Part shown: one piece after another, positions 32,428 to 43,247 of the stretch
Layout of the letters: every line of letters starts with the position of its first letter
Position numbering within the stretch: position 1 is the stretch's first letter
Assembly (NCBI GenBank): GCA_021832085.1
Contig: JAKBLM010000026.1
Coordinates: 1-50,571 of the forward strand
Direction: 5' to 3'
DNA: 50,571 nucleotides
DNA from: Acidobacteriota bacterium
Lineage (GTDB): Bacteria; Acidobacteriota; Terriglobia; Acidiferrales; UBA7541
Program-made: the position numbers and the translations under genes
The notes under the pieces: model-generated
Seen by the model: the letters and a program-made list of their open reading frames with translations, nothing else
The model's database searches: none
What the model was told of the DNA's origin: nothing

Positions 32428-32481
32428 GCGGCTGAAGCCGCAGTGCTGTCCTCATACTTAAGGCACGGCTGAAGCCGTGCC
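32428..32481. repeat. REP-like pair of TGAA-loop hairpins
   Basis: GCGGC-TGAA-GCCGC (32428-32441) and GGCACGGC-TGAA-GCCGTGCC (32462-32481) share the core GGCTGAAGCC, so they are two copies of the same palindromic unit. They sit in the 238 bp between the carboxyltransferase and biotin carboxylase genes and could attenuate transcription or protect mRNA ends. Confidence 0.55.
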
Positions 32482-32512
32482 CTAACGGGAGAATCGGGTT
32501 GCCGCACAGACT

Positions 32513-34081
<1,569 letters not shown>

Positions 34082-34084
34082 GCC

Positions 34085-34573
34085 CTATTTTCCTTTCCGC
34101 GGTGTGGCCGCATCCGGCCGGTGGTCTCGTAGCCCCGACCAGTTCTCGGCCGCCAAGATCGAGTTGGACGGATGAGCAGGATCGTATTTTACGCTGGCTG
34201 ATTGTCCCGCGGCGGAGGACATGAGGCCAGTGGCCAATCCCGTGAGGTCTTGCGCCGTTTCGTAGGTGACGCCGGAAATCGCATAGCGGTAAACGACAAG
34301 CAGACGGCGAGATGGCGGCGCGGGTGCAGCGGCGCGGAATTGGAACAGCGACCGAGGTTGCTTTCGGGACGCTTCGGCCTCTGTTTCCACGACTTCGAGG
34401 ATTTCGGCGTGGGCGATTCGCCCGACACGACCGATGAATTGGCGACGCCGGCGTTCGACCTCTTCCGGATCACGACGCCAGCGGTTGCGCCAGAAGAAGA
34501 GGGCCAGCGCGGCAACGCCCAGCGCGCCGGCGGCCGATCCCGCGTACAGCCAGTCGACCCTTGTGAAATTCAA
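34085..34573 (-). CDS. DUF3592-like single-pass membrane protein
   Basis: About 162 residues from a TTG whose bases overlap the stop of the transaldolase-like gene (TTGA). One membrane span near the N-terminus (WLYAGSAAGALGVAALALFFW) is followed by a basic stop-transfer. Its soluble beta domain has AHAEILEVVE, LLVVYRYAISGVTYE and SVKYDPAHPSNSIL, the pattern of DUF3592 proteins. It lies 3 bp before the carboxyltransferase start. Role unknown. Confidence 0.6.
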   Translation of the reverse strand: MNFTRVDWLYAGSAAGALGVAALALFFWRNRWRRDPEEVERRRRQFIGRVGRIAHAEILEVVETEAEASRKQPRSLFQFRAAAPAPPSRRLLVVYRYAISGVTYETAQDLTGLATGLMSSAAGQSASVKYDPAHPSNSILAAENWSGLRDHRPDAATPRKGK

Positions 34574-35262
34574 CGCCCGCTTCTCGGCGCGGCCGCCCCG
34601 GGGATCTCGCCCAGCGACTCGCGCGCCTTCTCCCAATCCTTCAGGAATGTCTCCAGCCCATGATCGGTCAACGGATGACGGAAAAGCTGCTCAAAGACGT
34701 GGTAGTGCATCGCCGCAATATCGGCGCCGATTCGGGCGGCTTCCAATACGTGAGCGGGATGGTGCAGGCTCGCGGCGAGCACCCGGGTTTCGAAGCGATA
34801 GTTGCGATAGATTCCAACGATATCGCGCAGCAGCTCGAGTCCGTCTTGTGACGCGTCGTCGAGCTGGCCGAGGAACGGACTGACGAAATAGGCACCGGCC
34901 TTTGCCGCCAGCAGCGCCTGCATGGGCGAAAAGATCAGCGCTACGTTGGTGCGAATGCCTTCCTCGCGCAACAGACGCACGGCGCGGATGCCGGCTGGGA
35001 GCATCGGCACCGTTACCACGATGCTTGCGTGCCAAGAGGCGAGTTCCCGGCCTTCGCGGAGCATGCCCTCGGTTTCGGTCGAGACGACCTCGGCGTTCAC
35101 CACGCCGCCGCGCAAGATTCGGCCCGCCTCCAGGACCAGTTCCCGGAACGGGCGCTTCTCGCGGGCGGCCAAGATCGGGTTGATCGTGATGCCGTCGAGC
35201 ACGCCGAGCGCGGCGCCCCGCCGAATTTCTTCGAGATTCGCCGTGTCGAGGAAGATTTTCAT
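34570..35262 (-). CDS. Transaldolase/fructose-6-phosphate-aldolase-like protein lacking the catalytic lysine
   Basis: A 230-residue protein, the FSA/TalC length. It starts MKIFLDTANLEEIRRGAALG, then GVLDGITINP, and later RTNVALIFSPMQALLAAKAGA and VSPFLGQLDD. The family's Schiff-base lysine lies in VVK(I/V)P; here the segment is IVVTVPM, with Thr at residue 84. Asp6 and Asn28 are kept. Without the lysine, transaldolase chemistry is not expected, so it may bind sugar phosphates or have another reaction. Coupled by a 4 bp overlap to the membrane protein gene downstream. Confidence 0.75.
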   Translation of the reverse strand: MKIFLDTANLEEIRRGAALGVLDGITINPILAAREKRPFRELVLEAGRILRGGVVNAEVVSTETEGMLREGRELASWHASIVVTVPMLPAGIRAVRLLREEGIRTNVALIFSPMQALLAAKAGAYFVSPFLGQLDDASQDGLELLRDIVGIYRNYRFETRVLAASLHHPAHVLEAARIGADIAAMHYHVFEQLFRHPLTDHGLETFLKDWEKARESLGEIPGAAAPRSGR

Positions 35263-35318
35263 CGCGTTTTTCGCCCCAAACGAGCCGGCTTTTGCGGCTG
35301 GGCCTCGCGCCAAGACGG

Positions 35319-36074
35319 TCAAAACCTCCCAATTATATGCCAAACGACAATGGCCGAAACACGCATTACCAAGGCCGCGACGAATCCGAAACGCCGCAGC
35401 AGCACGGCCCCCGCGAGGTCCATCACGTACACCAGCACCAGCAACCCGACGAGGGCGGCCGTCGGCGGGGCCACGCGAACCAGTGCCCACTGCTTCTGCG
35501 TGGCCATCGTGAGCGGTTCCCACGAGGAGACCAGGATCGCCAGCGCCCAGAAAACCTGCGATGGCCAGTGACGGGACAGCAGCAGCGTGCCAAAGAACCA
35601 GACGGTGAAGGAGATCGCGAACAGGTTGTAGAGCACGGCAGAACAGAGCGCCACGAAGAGCTGGACAAGCAACGAATAGGGAAACGGCACACCGAGCGAG
35701 GGCTGGCCGTTCACCACGGCCATCAGGTGGCTGAACCCACTCACGCGATCGACAGCCAGCAAGCCGATTCCCAGAACGATTCCAAGCAGCAGCGGAAGCC
35801 AGACCCGCTGACGGTTACCGATCTTTTTCTCCCACATGGCTGGGAAGCCGACGATGTGAGCGAAGGCAGCGCCGAGCAGGGTGAGCGTCACAAAAAACGC
35901 CACCGATTTCCAGGAAAAGAGAGCCTGCTGCGACGCGCTGCGAAACGGCACGTGCACAAGCAGCTCGATGATCTTGGCCGCCACGAGCGACATCGCCAGG
36001 CCCCAAAGGACCTTGTGCGAAGCGGTCATCTTCCATGCGGGCGGCGGCGGTGGCGGCGAGCCAGCTGCGCTCAC
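35319..36074 (-). CDS. Polytopic membrane protein of unknown function
   Basis: A 251-residue protein with a Pro-rich cytoplasmic start and about six or seven hydrophobic spans (for example VAFFVTLTLLGAAFAHIVG, WLPLLLGIVLGIGLLAV, TAALVGLLVLVYVMDLAGAVLL). The last part, RRFGFVAALVMRVSAIVVWHIIG, recalls the C-terminal helix of CPBP-type proteases, but the EExxxR and HxxxN motifs are not found, so I do not assign that family. The GTG start overlaps the stop of the FAH-family gene by 4 bp. Confidence 0.6.
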   Translation of the reverse strand: MSAAGSPPPPPPAWKMTASHKVLWGLAMSLVAAKIIELLVHVPFRSASQQALFSWKSVAFFVTLTLLGAAFAHIVGFPAMWEKKIGNRQRVWLPLLLGIVLGIGLLAVDRVSGFSHLMAVVNGQPSLGVPFPYSLLVQLFVALCSAVLYNLFAISFTVWFFGTLLLSRHWPSQVFWALAILVSSWEPLTMATQKQWALVRVAPPTAALVGLLVLVYVMDLAGAVLLRRFGFVAALVMRVSAIVVWHIIGRF

Positions 36075-36853
36075 GGGTCGCTCCGGGCGGCCACAGGATT
36101 GCGCAGTCGGCCGATCCCCTCGATCGCGATCTCCACGACGTCCCCGGCGGCGAGCGGCGAAATGCCTTCCGGCGTGCCGGTGGCGATGACATCGCCCGGG
36201 AGCAGGGTCATGATCCGGGAAAGCCAGCGGACGAGTTCATCGACGGGGTAGATCATTTCCGCGGCGGAGCCGTGCTGGCGTCGCTCACCGTTCACCCAGG
36301 TTTCGATGCGCGCTTGTTTCCAGTCAAATTCAGTTTCGATCACCGGGCCCAGCGGGCAAAAGGTGTCGAAGCTCTTGGCACGACCAAACAGCCCGTCCTT
36401 TTTCTGCAGGTCGCGGGCAGTGACGTCGTTCAGGCAGGTGAAGCCGGCGAGGTAGGGCTCGATTGCCTGGCCCGGGCCCAGGCGGGAACACGCGTGGCCG
36501 ATCACCACCGCCAACTCGCCTTCGTAATCGACGCGCGCAGAATCGGGCGGCATCTCGATCGTTTCGCCCGCAGCGATGACGGACGACGGCGCTTTCAGGA
36601 AGATCAACGGCTCTGCCGGCACCGCGTTGCCCAGTTCAGCAGCGTGCTTCCGGTAGTTGCGGGCGACACAGACGATTTTCGAGGGAGTGACCGGGGCGAG
36701 CAGGCGGACCCGGCCGAGCGGCCAACTCTCGCCGGTGCGCGAGAGCGAGCCTGGCCAATCGCCTTGCGCCTGGTGGACACGGTCGGCTTCGAGGATTCCG
36801 TGGCGAATCGTTTTTTCGCCGGGTTCGGAGAGCAAAAACCGGCACAATTTCAT
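36071..36853 (-). CDS. Fumarylacetoacetate hydrolase family protein
   Basis: A 260-residue protein. FAH-fold motifs are present: VARNYRKHAAELGN (~62-75), PLIFLKAPSSV, RVDYEGELAVVIG (metal Glu), TCLNDVTARDLQ, KSFDTFCPLGP and GDVIATGTPEGIS. Relatives hydrolyse C-C bonds of beta-diketo acids or decarboxylate oxaloacetate, with Mg2+. Substrate not determinable. Confidence 0.87.
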   Translation of the reverse strand: MKLCRFLLSEPGEKTIRHGILEADRVHQAQGDWPGSLSRTGESWPLGRVRLLAPVTPSKIVCVARNYRKHAAELGNAVPAEPLIFLKAPSSVIAAGETIEMPPDSARVDYEGELAVVIGHACSRLGPGQAIEPYLAGFTCLNDVTARDLQKKDGLFGRAKSFDTFCPLGPVIETEFDWKQARIETWVNGERRQHGSAAEMIYPVDELVRWLSRIMTLLPGDVIATGTPEGISPLAAGDVVEIAIEGIGRLRNPVAARSDP

Positions 36854-36933
36854 TCAGACACCTCCCAGGTCAGATCCTTCGGGGGCGGGAAACCGTTTTG
36901 CCGCTCCCCGGCACGCGGCCGGGTGCTCCGGCT

Positions 36934-38118
36934 TCAATCGTGGCCGGCGCCCGGCGCGGGCAGGGTCACCGTTGCGGGTGCGCTGGGAACGCTTTCGTTC
37001 CCCGCGCGATCCACCGCGGTGACCGAATAGTAGTAGACGCGGCCGGCGGCGACGGTCGTGTCGCGGAAGGTGGCCGAAGCGAGCAAGTGCCGATTCAGCC
37101 GCACGCCGCGCTCATCCCGCCGCTCGCTCCGGTAGACATTGTATCCAGCCAGATCGCGTTCGCCACCAATTGCCCACGAGAGGTCTACTTCTAGTGACCC
37201 CGATGGCCGGCGCACCGGAATGGCCACCACCCCTTGCGGACTCGGCGGAGCCAGCGGTGGCACGCGGACGATGAGCGGAGCGGAATCGGCCGATTCCACG
37301 GTGCCAGTGGGAGCAGGCACCAAGCTGCGCAGGGTGTAGCGGTAGCTGCGACCGGGCTCGATCGACGTGTCCTGAAAAGCAGTTCCGGTGGTCACGCCGA
37401 TGGCCTCGGTCGAGCCCGCCGCCTGGCCATCGCGATGGAGCGGGGTGCGGTAGAGGGTAAAGCTGATCGGGGTTGGAGCGCTGCCGGGAGCGGGCGGAGA
37501 CCATCGCAGGACCATTGCACTGTTACTGACCGTGGCCGTCAGATGGCTCGGCGGATCGGGAGGGACGACCAGGGTTAACGAGGATGGATGGGAAAGGGCC
37601 GACCACGGGCCCTGGCCGGCCGCCGTGCGCAGGCGATAGGCGATGCGCCGACCCTGATGCGCCTGAAATTCCACCGGGCTGAACGAGTCCCGGACAGTGA
37701 CCGTCTCGCCAACCATGTGGCTGGCGAGTTGCCGCGCATCAAGCGTGAAGGCCGCCCGGCGGGAGGGTGCGGAGGCTTGGCCGGTAACTGCGGCGCTCAC
37801 AAATTCACGGTAGATTTGGACGCGTCTGGGGCCGGCCAAGGACCGGCCGTCGGTCGCGGCGTGTGGCAGCGTGAAATGGAGAACGACGGTCTCTCCGACC
37901 TGGTGGACGCGCAGATCGGTAACCGGCTGGGGAATTTGCCGGCGCGGCGGCCTGGGCGGCGCCGGTGCGGCACACCCCGCGCCGAAGCCCAGTGCTGCCA
38001 ACATCAGGAAAAGGGCGGCAGGATGGAAGGCTCGGGTGCGCGCGCGAAAAGCGGCAGCCTCGGCTGTTGCGCCGCGGCCGCCCTGGGCGTGTGGAAGATG
38101 GCCGTATCGAATCGGCAC
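36934..38118 (-). CDS. Fibronectin type III lipoprotein
   Basis: A 394-residue protein. A hydrophobic export segment ends with the lipobox-like FGAGC near residue 49, so a lipoprotein with a long N-region is likely. Three FN3-like repeats follow (starting near PQPVTDLRVHQVGE, PPSHLTATVSNSAMVLRW, and PSPQGVVAIPVRRP), each with the Tyr-rich G-strand pattern such as YRYTLRSL, YYYSVTAVD. Adhesive or structural role in the periplasm or on the surface. It starts 4 bp after the hslU stop, suggesting read-through from hslVU. Confidence 0.72.
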   Translation of the reverse strand: MPIRYGHLPHAQGGRGATAEAAAFRARTRAFHPAALFLMLAALGFGAGCAAPAPPRPPRRQIPQPVTDLRVHQVGETVVLHFTLPHAATDGRSLAGPRRVQIYREFVSAAVTGQASAPSRRAAFTLDARQLASHMVGETVTVRDSFSPVEFQAHQGRRIAYRLRTAAGQGPWSALSHPSSLTLVVPPDPPSHLTATVSNSAMVLRWSPPAPGSAPTPISFTLYRTPLHRDGQAAGSTEAIGVTTGTAFQDTSIEPGRSYRYTLRSLVPAPTGTVESADSAPLIVRVPPLAPPSPQGVVAIPVRRPSGSLEVDLSWAIGGERDLAGYNVYRSERRDERGVRLNRHLLASATFRDTTVAAGRVYYYSVTAVDRAGNESVPSAPATVTLPAPGAGHD

Positions 38119-38122
38119 GGAC

Positions 38123-39532
38123 TCAGAGTATATAGCGGCTCAGATCCTGGTTCTTGACGATCTCCGAGAGCTGCTTCGAGACGTAGGCAGAGTCGATCTT
38201 GACGGTTTTCTTCTTCAGATCCGGTGCTTCGAACGAGAGCTCGTCTAGCACCCGCTCCATGATCGTATGCAGGCGGCGCGCCCCGATGTTTTCGGTTTGC
38301 TCGTTGACGACCGCGGCGAAATGGGCGAGCGTGCTGACGGCGTCGTCGGTGAACTGCAGGCGGAGACCCTCGGTTTCGAGCAGGGCGGTGTACTGCTTGA
38401 TCAGGGCGTTCTTGGGCTCGGTGAGGATGCGGACGAAGTCCTCTTCATTCAGGGAACTGAGCTCGACGCGGATGGGGAAGCGGCCCTGGAGTTCCGGAAT
38501 CAGGTCGGAGGGCTTGGTGACGTGGAAGGCACCGGCGGCGATGAAGAGGATGTGATCCGTGCGGATCATGCCGTAGCGGCTGTTCACGGTGGTGCCTTCG
38601 ACGATCGGCAGCAGGTCGCGCTGGACGCCTTCACGGCTGACGTCGGGGCCGTGGCCAGATTCACGGCCGGCGACCTTGTCGATCTCGTCGATAAAGATGA
38701 TGCCCATCTGCTCGGCACGCTCGGTCGCCATGCGGGTGACCTGCTCCATGTCGATCAGCCGGTTTTCCTCCTCCTGGACGAGATAATCGAAAGCCTCGGC
38801 GACGGTAACCTTGCGCTTTTTCTTGGTCTGGCCGAAGAAATTCGAGAGCATGTCCTTGATATTGACGTCCATTTCCTCGACGCCCTGGTTGGAGATGATC
38901 TCGAAAGCGGGCGTGGCGCGTTCGCGCACCTCGACCTCGACCATGCGCTGGTCGAGCTTGCCCTCGCGCAGTTGGGCCCGCAGCTTTTCGCGGGTACGCG
39001 CGGCCTGCTCGGCGCGTGTGGGATCGACGGTCGGTTCGGTCGAGCCAGGGAGCAGCAGATCGAGCAACCGCTCTTCGGCCGCCTGCTCGGCACGTTCGGC
39101 CACCTCGTCGAGCTTCTCCTCACGGACCATGTCGATCGACACTTCCACCAGGTCGCGCACCATCGATTCGACGTCGCGACCGACATAGCCGACCTCGGTA
39201 TATTTCGAAGCTTCCACCTTGACGAACGGGCAGCCAGCCAGCCGAGCCAGCCGGCGGGCGATCTCAGTCTTGCCGACGCCGGTGGGGCCGATCATCAGGA
39301 TGTTTTTCGGCAGGATTTCTTCAGCGATTTGCGGATCGAGGCGTTGGCGGCGCACCCGGTTGCGCAGCGCGACGGCGACGGCCCTTTTGGCAGGCATCTG
39401 GCCGACAATGTACTTGTCGAGCTCGGCGACAATTTCGCGGGGGCTCAGTTCGTCGAATGTGGGCAGCGACTCGGCCGCTTCGGGGGGCTGGCCGCCCGGC
39501 AGATAAACGAGAGAATCCTTTTTTCCGTTCAC
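38123..39532 (-). CDS. hslU: ATP-dependent protease ATPase subunit HslU
   Basis: A 469-residue AAA+ protein. It has [17 protein letters not shown], Walker A GPTGVGKT (~93-100), the pore motif [11 protein letters not shown], an I-domain with charged helices, Walker [11 protein letters not shown], and the C-terminal [13 protein letters not shown] and SRYIL that inserts into HslV. It unfolds proteins for the HslV peptidase. The start overlaps hslV by 4 bp. Confidence 0.96.
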   Translation of the reverse strand: MNGKKDSLVYLPGGQPPEAAESLPTFDELSPREIVAELDKYIVGQMPAKRAVAVALRNRVRRQRLDPQIAEEILPKNILMIGPTGVGKTEIARRLARLAGCPFVKVEASKYTEVGYVGRDVESMVRDLVEVSIDMVREEKLDEVAERAEQAAEERLLDLLLPGSTEPTVDPTRAEQAARTREKLRAQLREGKLDQRMVEVEVRERATPAFEIISNQGVEEMDVNIKDMLSNFFGQTKKKRKVTVAEAFDYLVQEEENRLIDMEQVTRMATERAEQMGIIFIDEIDKVAGRESGHGPDVSREGVQRDLLPIVEGTTVNSRYGMIRTDHILFIAAGAFHVTKPSDLIPELQGRFPIRVELSSLNEEDFVRILTEPKNALIKQYTALLETEGLRLQFTDDAVSTLAHFAAVVNEQTENIGARRLHTIMERVLDELSFEAPDLKKKTVKIDSAYVSKQLSEIVKNQDLSRYIL

Positions 39533-40080
39533 AGTTCCTCGACGGTGAAATGGTCGTTAGTGTAGATACAGATTTCACTGGCCAGGCGCATTGCCTCTTG
39601 GGCGATTTCCTTTGGGCTGAGCTTGGTGTGCTTGGCCAGTCCGCGGGCGGCGGTGAGGGCGTAGGGACCGCCCGAGCCGATGGCACAGATGCCGTCGTCG
39701 GGCTCGATCACGTCGCCGTTGCCGGAGAGCAATAGCGTCTGCTTGGAGTCGGCGACGATGAGCAGCGCTTCCAGGTGGCGCAGGGAGCGGTCGGTGCGCC
39801 AGTCCTTGGCCAGTTCCACGGCGGAGCGGGCAAGATTGCCGTGATGCTCCTGGAGCTTGGCTTCAAAGCGGGAAAAGAGCGAGAGCGCATCAGCGGTGCT
39901 GCCGGCGAAGCCGGCCAGCACTTTGTCATTGAAGAGCCGGCGAATTTTCCGGGCCGAATGCTTGACGACGCTGTCACCCATGGTGACCTGCCCATCACCG
40001 GCCATCACAACCTTTGCGTCGCGACGAACGCACAAGACCGTTGTGCCGTGTATCGGTTCAAACTGACGGTTTCGTGGCAT
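39529..40080 (-). CDS. hslV: ATP-dependent protease peptidase subunit HslV
   Basis: 183 residues from the ATG at 40078-40080. A short propeptide precedes [10 protein letters not shown], whose first Thr becomes the N-terminal nucleophile. [14 protein letters not shown] and [12 protein letters not shown] are typical of the family, as is the C-terminal YTNDHF. Forms the two-ring proteolytic core with HslU, encoded immediately downstream. Confidence 0.95.
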   Translation of the reverse strand: MPRNRQFEPIHGTTVLCVRRDAKVVMAGDGQVTMGDSVVKHSARKIRRLFNDKVLAGFAGSTADALSLFSRFEAKLQEHHGNLARSAVELAKDWRTDRSLRHLEALLIVADSKQTLLLSGNGDVIEPDDGICAIGSGGPYALTAARGLAKHTKLSPKEIAQEAMRLASEICIYTNDHFTVEEL

Positions 40081-40133
40081 CGAGCAATTATAGCGCCGCG
40101 GCGGAACGACGAAAGCCGACGGGGAGGATCTGC

Positions 40134-40961
40134 TTATTTCTTGCGCTTTTTCTTTTTCCCGCCGAGCTTCTTCCATTGTTGCTCGAGCGACTCGCGGGTG
40201 AAGAAAGAAGGCTTCAAACCGGTGTTATAGCTGCACGTGTGGATGAAGAACTGATAGACCTTCTGGCCGTTGCGCGTGCGGGTATCCTGCAAGGGAGTTT
40301 CGATGCCATGCTGCTTGTGGTAATTGGAGAAGTATTCCACTTCCACGGTGCGGTCGTGCGTCACCGGATTCCGGCTGATGTATACGGCCTGGATGGGAAG
40401 GTGATTGCTCTGGTTGATGGCGATCTTGACGGTCAACTGATTGCCTTCGTCGACTTCCACCCAATCCACCTGTTGCAGATCCACCACGTCGGGTCCGCCG
40501 TAGCGGAATTCCAGGTCCTTGTCATTCAACTGGAAACGAAGCAGGTGGCCGATGTCCCGCTTGATCCCCTCGTGGAACTGCTTGATGGACTCGGCGGGCA
40601 TGTCGGAGATGCCACCGCGGTCCAGCGTCCAGCCCTTGTCGCCGTTGAAAACGTCGATGATGTTCCGCTTCTTCGAGTACTCGGTCCGCTCCTTGTCGGG
40701 GAACAGATTGTAGTCGTAAACCTTCTGGTAGCCGGTGAGCTGATTGTGATGGCCGAAGAAGGCCACGCGCCCTTCACACACCTGATCGCGGACGTTGAGA
40801 TAGGCCTGGCCGCCCAGCGCCTGGATTGCCTCGTGGATCAGCTTCTTTGCCTTGGCCGCGCTCTGTGCAGGGGTGAGGACACCCTGCTGCGCCCGCGCTG
40901 CGCCGGTCACGGCCAGCGCCGCCGCGAAAACCATCATGATCCATCCCATTCTCAGCCGCAC
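40134..40961 (-). CDS. Secreted protein, possibly LolA-like fold
   Basis: A 275-residue protein with a clear signal peptide ([17 protein letters not shown]). The mature part has alternating beta strands ([46 protein letters not shown]) as in outer-membrane lipoprotein sorting-type proteins common in acidobacteria. It ends in an extremely basic tail of Lys/Arg/Gly. Function unknown. It overlaps the SDR gene end by 10 bp and precedes hslV by 53 bp. Confidence 0.65.
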   Translation of the reverse strand: MRLRMGWIMMVFAAALAVTGAARAQQGVLTPAQSAAKAKKLIHEAIQALGGQAYLNVRDQVCEGRVAFFGHHNQLTGYQKVYDYNLFPDKERTEYSKKRNIIDVFNGDKGWTLDRGGISDMPAESIKQFHEGIKRDIGHLLRFQLNDKDLEFRYGGPDVVDLQQVDWVEVDEGNQLTVKIAINQSNHLPIQAVYISRNPVTHDRTVEVEYFSNYHKQHGIETPLQDTRTRNGQKVYQFFIHTCSYNTGLKPSFFTRESLEQQWKKLGGKKKKRKK

Positions 40962-41716
40962 AATACCGAGCCTCCATTTACGTTGAGGATTTCACCGGTG
41001 ACAAAGGTTGCCAAATCGGAAGCCAAAAAGAGGATCGGGCCCGCGATCTCCTCGGCCGTGGCGATGCGACCAAGCGGGATCTGGCCCAGTGCGAATTTGC
41101 GCCCGCTGCTCGACTCCAAGACCGGCTTCGACATGTCCGTATCCACCCAGCCGGGCGCGACGCAGTTGACCAGGATGCGGTGCCGGGCGAGTTCGGTGGA
41201 GAGCGCCTTGACGAAGCTGATAATGGCGCCCTTGCTGGCGGCGTAGTGGGCGTGAAAGGCCTCGCCGCGCTGCCCGGCGGTGGAACTGATCGCGATGATG
41301 CGGCCCGAGCCCCGTTCGATCATCGTGGGTACGGCATAGCGCACCAGCGCGTAGACGCTCTTGAGGTTGGTGCGGATCATTTCGTCCCATTGGCGCTCGG
41401 TCATCTGCTCGATCGGGAGATCCTCGACGTTCCAGATGCCGGAATTGGCGACAAGGATGTCGAGCTTGCCGAGCCGTTCGATGGCGAACTCGACCAGCCG
41501 GCGCGCGTTTTCCGCCAGCCTCAGGTCGGAGGGAAGGGCCTCGACGAACGTGCCGTACTTGGCCGCTTCCTGTGCAACCAGCCGGGCCGATTCCTTGTCG
41601 CGGCGGAAATTGAAGACGACGTCGGCGCCGGCCTGGGCGAACAGTTTAACCGTCGCCGCACCGATGCCGCGCGAACCGCCGCTGATCAGGGCCGCCTTGC
41701 CTGCCAGTGAGATCAT
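40952..41716 (-). CDS. SDR-family oxidoreductase (FabG-like)
   Basis: A 254-residue protein. Cofactor motif GGSRGIGAATV (13-23), NAG replaced by ANSG (VANSGIW), catalytic Ser in ISSTAGQRG and Tyr/Lys in YAASKGA, C-terminal [10 protein letters not shown]. It reduces a ketone using NAD(P)H; FRRDKE after beta-2 suggests NADPH. Substrate unknown; could be a 3-oxoacyl-ACP reductase paralogue. Overlaps the C26 peptidase gene by 4 bp. Confidence 0.85.
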   Translation of the reverse strand: MISLAGKAALISGGSRGIGAATVKLFAQAGADVVFNFRRDKESARLVAQEAAKYGTFVEALPSDLRLAENARRLVEFAIERLGKLDILVANSGIWNVEDLPIEQMTERQWDEMIRTNLKSVYALVRYAVPTMIERGSGRIIAISSTAGQRGEAFHAHYAASKGAIISFVKALSTELARHRILVNCVAPGWVDTDMSKPVLESSSGRKFALGQIPLGRIATAEEIAGPILFLASDLATFVTGEILNVNGGSVLCG

Positions 41717-42558
41717 CCCTCCTCCGATTCGCCGGTGGCCCGTCGTTCGGTTTTGGGGGCGATGGGCGCATCGCGGGCTTCCCTGGCGGCCCGCACCAGC
41801 CCGCTGAAGAGCGCAGCCGCCAGCCGTGCGCCGGAATCGGCCTTACCGGGCATCCGGTTCTGCTGCCGCTCGGGATGCCATTGCGCCCCAACCACCCAAT
41901 GCGCGGCGCTCTCCAGTTCCACCGCCTCGACCACGCCATCGGGCGCCTTGGCGGTGACGCGCAGGCCGCGGCCGGGCCGGCGGATCGACTGGTGATGGGA
42001 GCTGTTGACAATCGTGTCTCCCGTCTCGGCCAGTTGCGCCAGCCGCGAGCCGGGCACGAGCCGCACCGGATGATGCGGCTCGGGAGCACCGCTTTTCTTT
42101 GCCCACTCGTGGGTGAGGCTCGAGTGCAACTCGCCGCGAATATCCTGCACGAGCGTGCCGCCGCAATAGACGTTGAGCAGCTGCGTTCCGTAGCAGATAC
42201 CCAGCACTGGCTTGGCCGCTCGGAAAGCCCAGTCCAGCAGGGACGTGTCGGTCTGCTCGCGCCGCGGATCGGCTTCGGCGGTTTCCGGGCTGGCCGCCGC
42301 GCCATAGCGCGCTGGATCGACATCAGCCGGGCTGCCGGGAAGCACGACCGCATCCAGTTCGGCGCAGAGGCGGCCCAACTCGTCAGGCGAAAGGAAGAGC
42401 GAGATGATCCGGGCTTCGCCGCCGGCCGCTTCAACGGCTTTCACGTATGGCTGGATTTCTTCCCCGCTGCCGACCCGCTCTTCGCCAGCGAGACGGTAGG
42501 GGATGCCGATGCGCGGTGCGTCCCGGCGTCCGACGTTGAAGGATGAGGGATCTGGCAT
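41713..42558 (-). CDS. Class I glutamine amidotransferase-like peptidase C26 (PuuD-like)
   Basis: About 281 residues from the ATG at 42556-42558. Catalytic Cys in GICYGTQLLNV, HSSLTHEW, the NSSHHQS loop, and the His/Glu in GAQWHPE complete the gamma-glutamyl hydrolase triad. Related enzymes cleave gamma-glutamyl-GABA in putrescine breakdown. The C-terminus is basic and partly disordered. Confidence 0.85.
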   Translation of the reverse strand: MPDPSSFNVGRRDAPRIGIPYRLAGEERVGSGEEIQPYVKAVEAAGGEARIISLFLSPDELGRLCAELDAVVLPGSPADVDPARYGAAASPETAEADPRREQTDTSLLDWAFRAAKPVLGICYGTQLLNVYCGGTLVQDIRGELHSSLTHEWAKKSGAPEPHHPVRLVPGSRLAQLAETGDTIVNSSHHQSIRRPGRGLRVTAKAPDGVVEAVELESAAHWVVGAQWHPERQQNRMPGKADSGARLAAALFSGLVRAAREARDAPIAPKTERRATGESEEG

Positions 42559-43247
42559 AGGACCAGAAATCGTAGCATTACGATCGGCGATCAAACAACG
42601 ACCCTACCGGTTCGGCGGCCGGGAATCCACCGGAGACGGCCTTTCGGAGGATCCATGATTTTCCCTTGGCACCATGAGACGGGCGGAGATAGGCTTGGCA
42701 GGTCCAAAGAGTCGGCCGGACGCCGGCGCTACGGGGCGGATTGCCACCCTCGGCGGGGAGCCAAGTCTGGCAAAGCAGCGCCGGCCGCCGGCCGACTCTT
42801 TTTTCCTTTTCGGTGTGCCACCCCCACCGTCCGCGCATCAAAATTCGCGCTTCTCGCGAGCCGATTCCGATGGAGGTTTGAACCTTTTCCGACGTAATGG
42901 CTTTCATGCCGGCGCTCAGGCTGACCAGTCCCCGCGCCGCAAACCGCTGGACGAAACTGCACGACCCGAAGAGGCCGCTTCCCCGCGTCCACCGCGAAAA
43001 ATCCCCCGGTTATTTTCGAAACTTCACGCCGTCTTTGCGATACCGCTTCCGAGTACCGTTCTTTTGCTTCTTTCCAACGTCCATGCCGCTCGTTTCCTCC
43101 GGCCATAAGGTGAGATGCGGTTTCCGGCCCATAGTTTCAACGAAATGGACAAAAAACGGTGAATTTTCGGGGTTGGCGAGGACGGGATTGTCCAGACGGT
43201 TCGGGCAGGCCGTTCGCCGCGCCGGCGCCCGGAAGCGCCGACCGCGC
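42559..43247. other. Intergenic region of ~690 bp
   Basis: Apart from the possible micro-ORF at 43010-43084, I see no gene. The overlapping short frames are rich in Arg/Pro/Ala from GC bias. A Gly-rich inverted motif around 42705-42795 (GTCGGCCGG...CCGGCCGAC) is palindromic and may be a terminator or repeat. Confidence 0.4.
43010..43084 (-). CDS. Possible 24-residue basic micro-protein
   Basis: ATG at 43082-43084 with GGAGG 11 bp upstream. The peptide reads MDVGKKQKNGTRKRYRKDG and ends VKFRK, very basic, resembling extensions of ribosomal or nucleic-acid-binding proteins. The frame is also open upstream. I do not recognise a family and the evidence is thin. Confidence 0.25.
   Translation of the reverse strand: MDVGKKQKNGTRKRYRKDGVKFRK

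Noticed and set aside
35319..36074. CPBP-family intramembrane protease
   Set aside because: Hydrophobic profile and last helix are suggestive but the EExxxR and two His motifs are absent.
42578..42907. 109-codon minus-strand ORF upstream of the C26 peptidase gene
   Set aside because: Composition dominated by Arg/Gly/Pro from GC bias and it runs through a palindromic repeat; no family resemblance.
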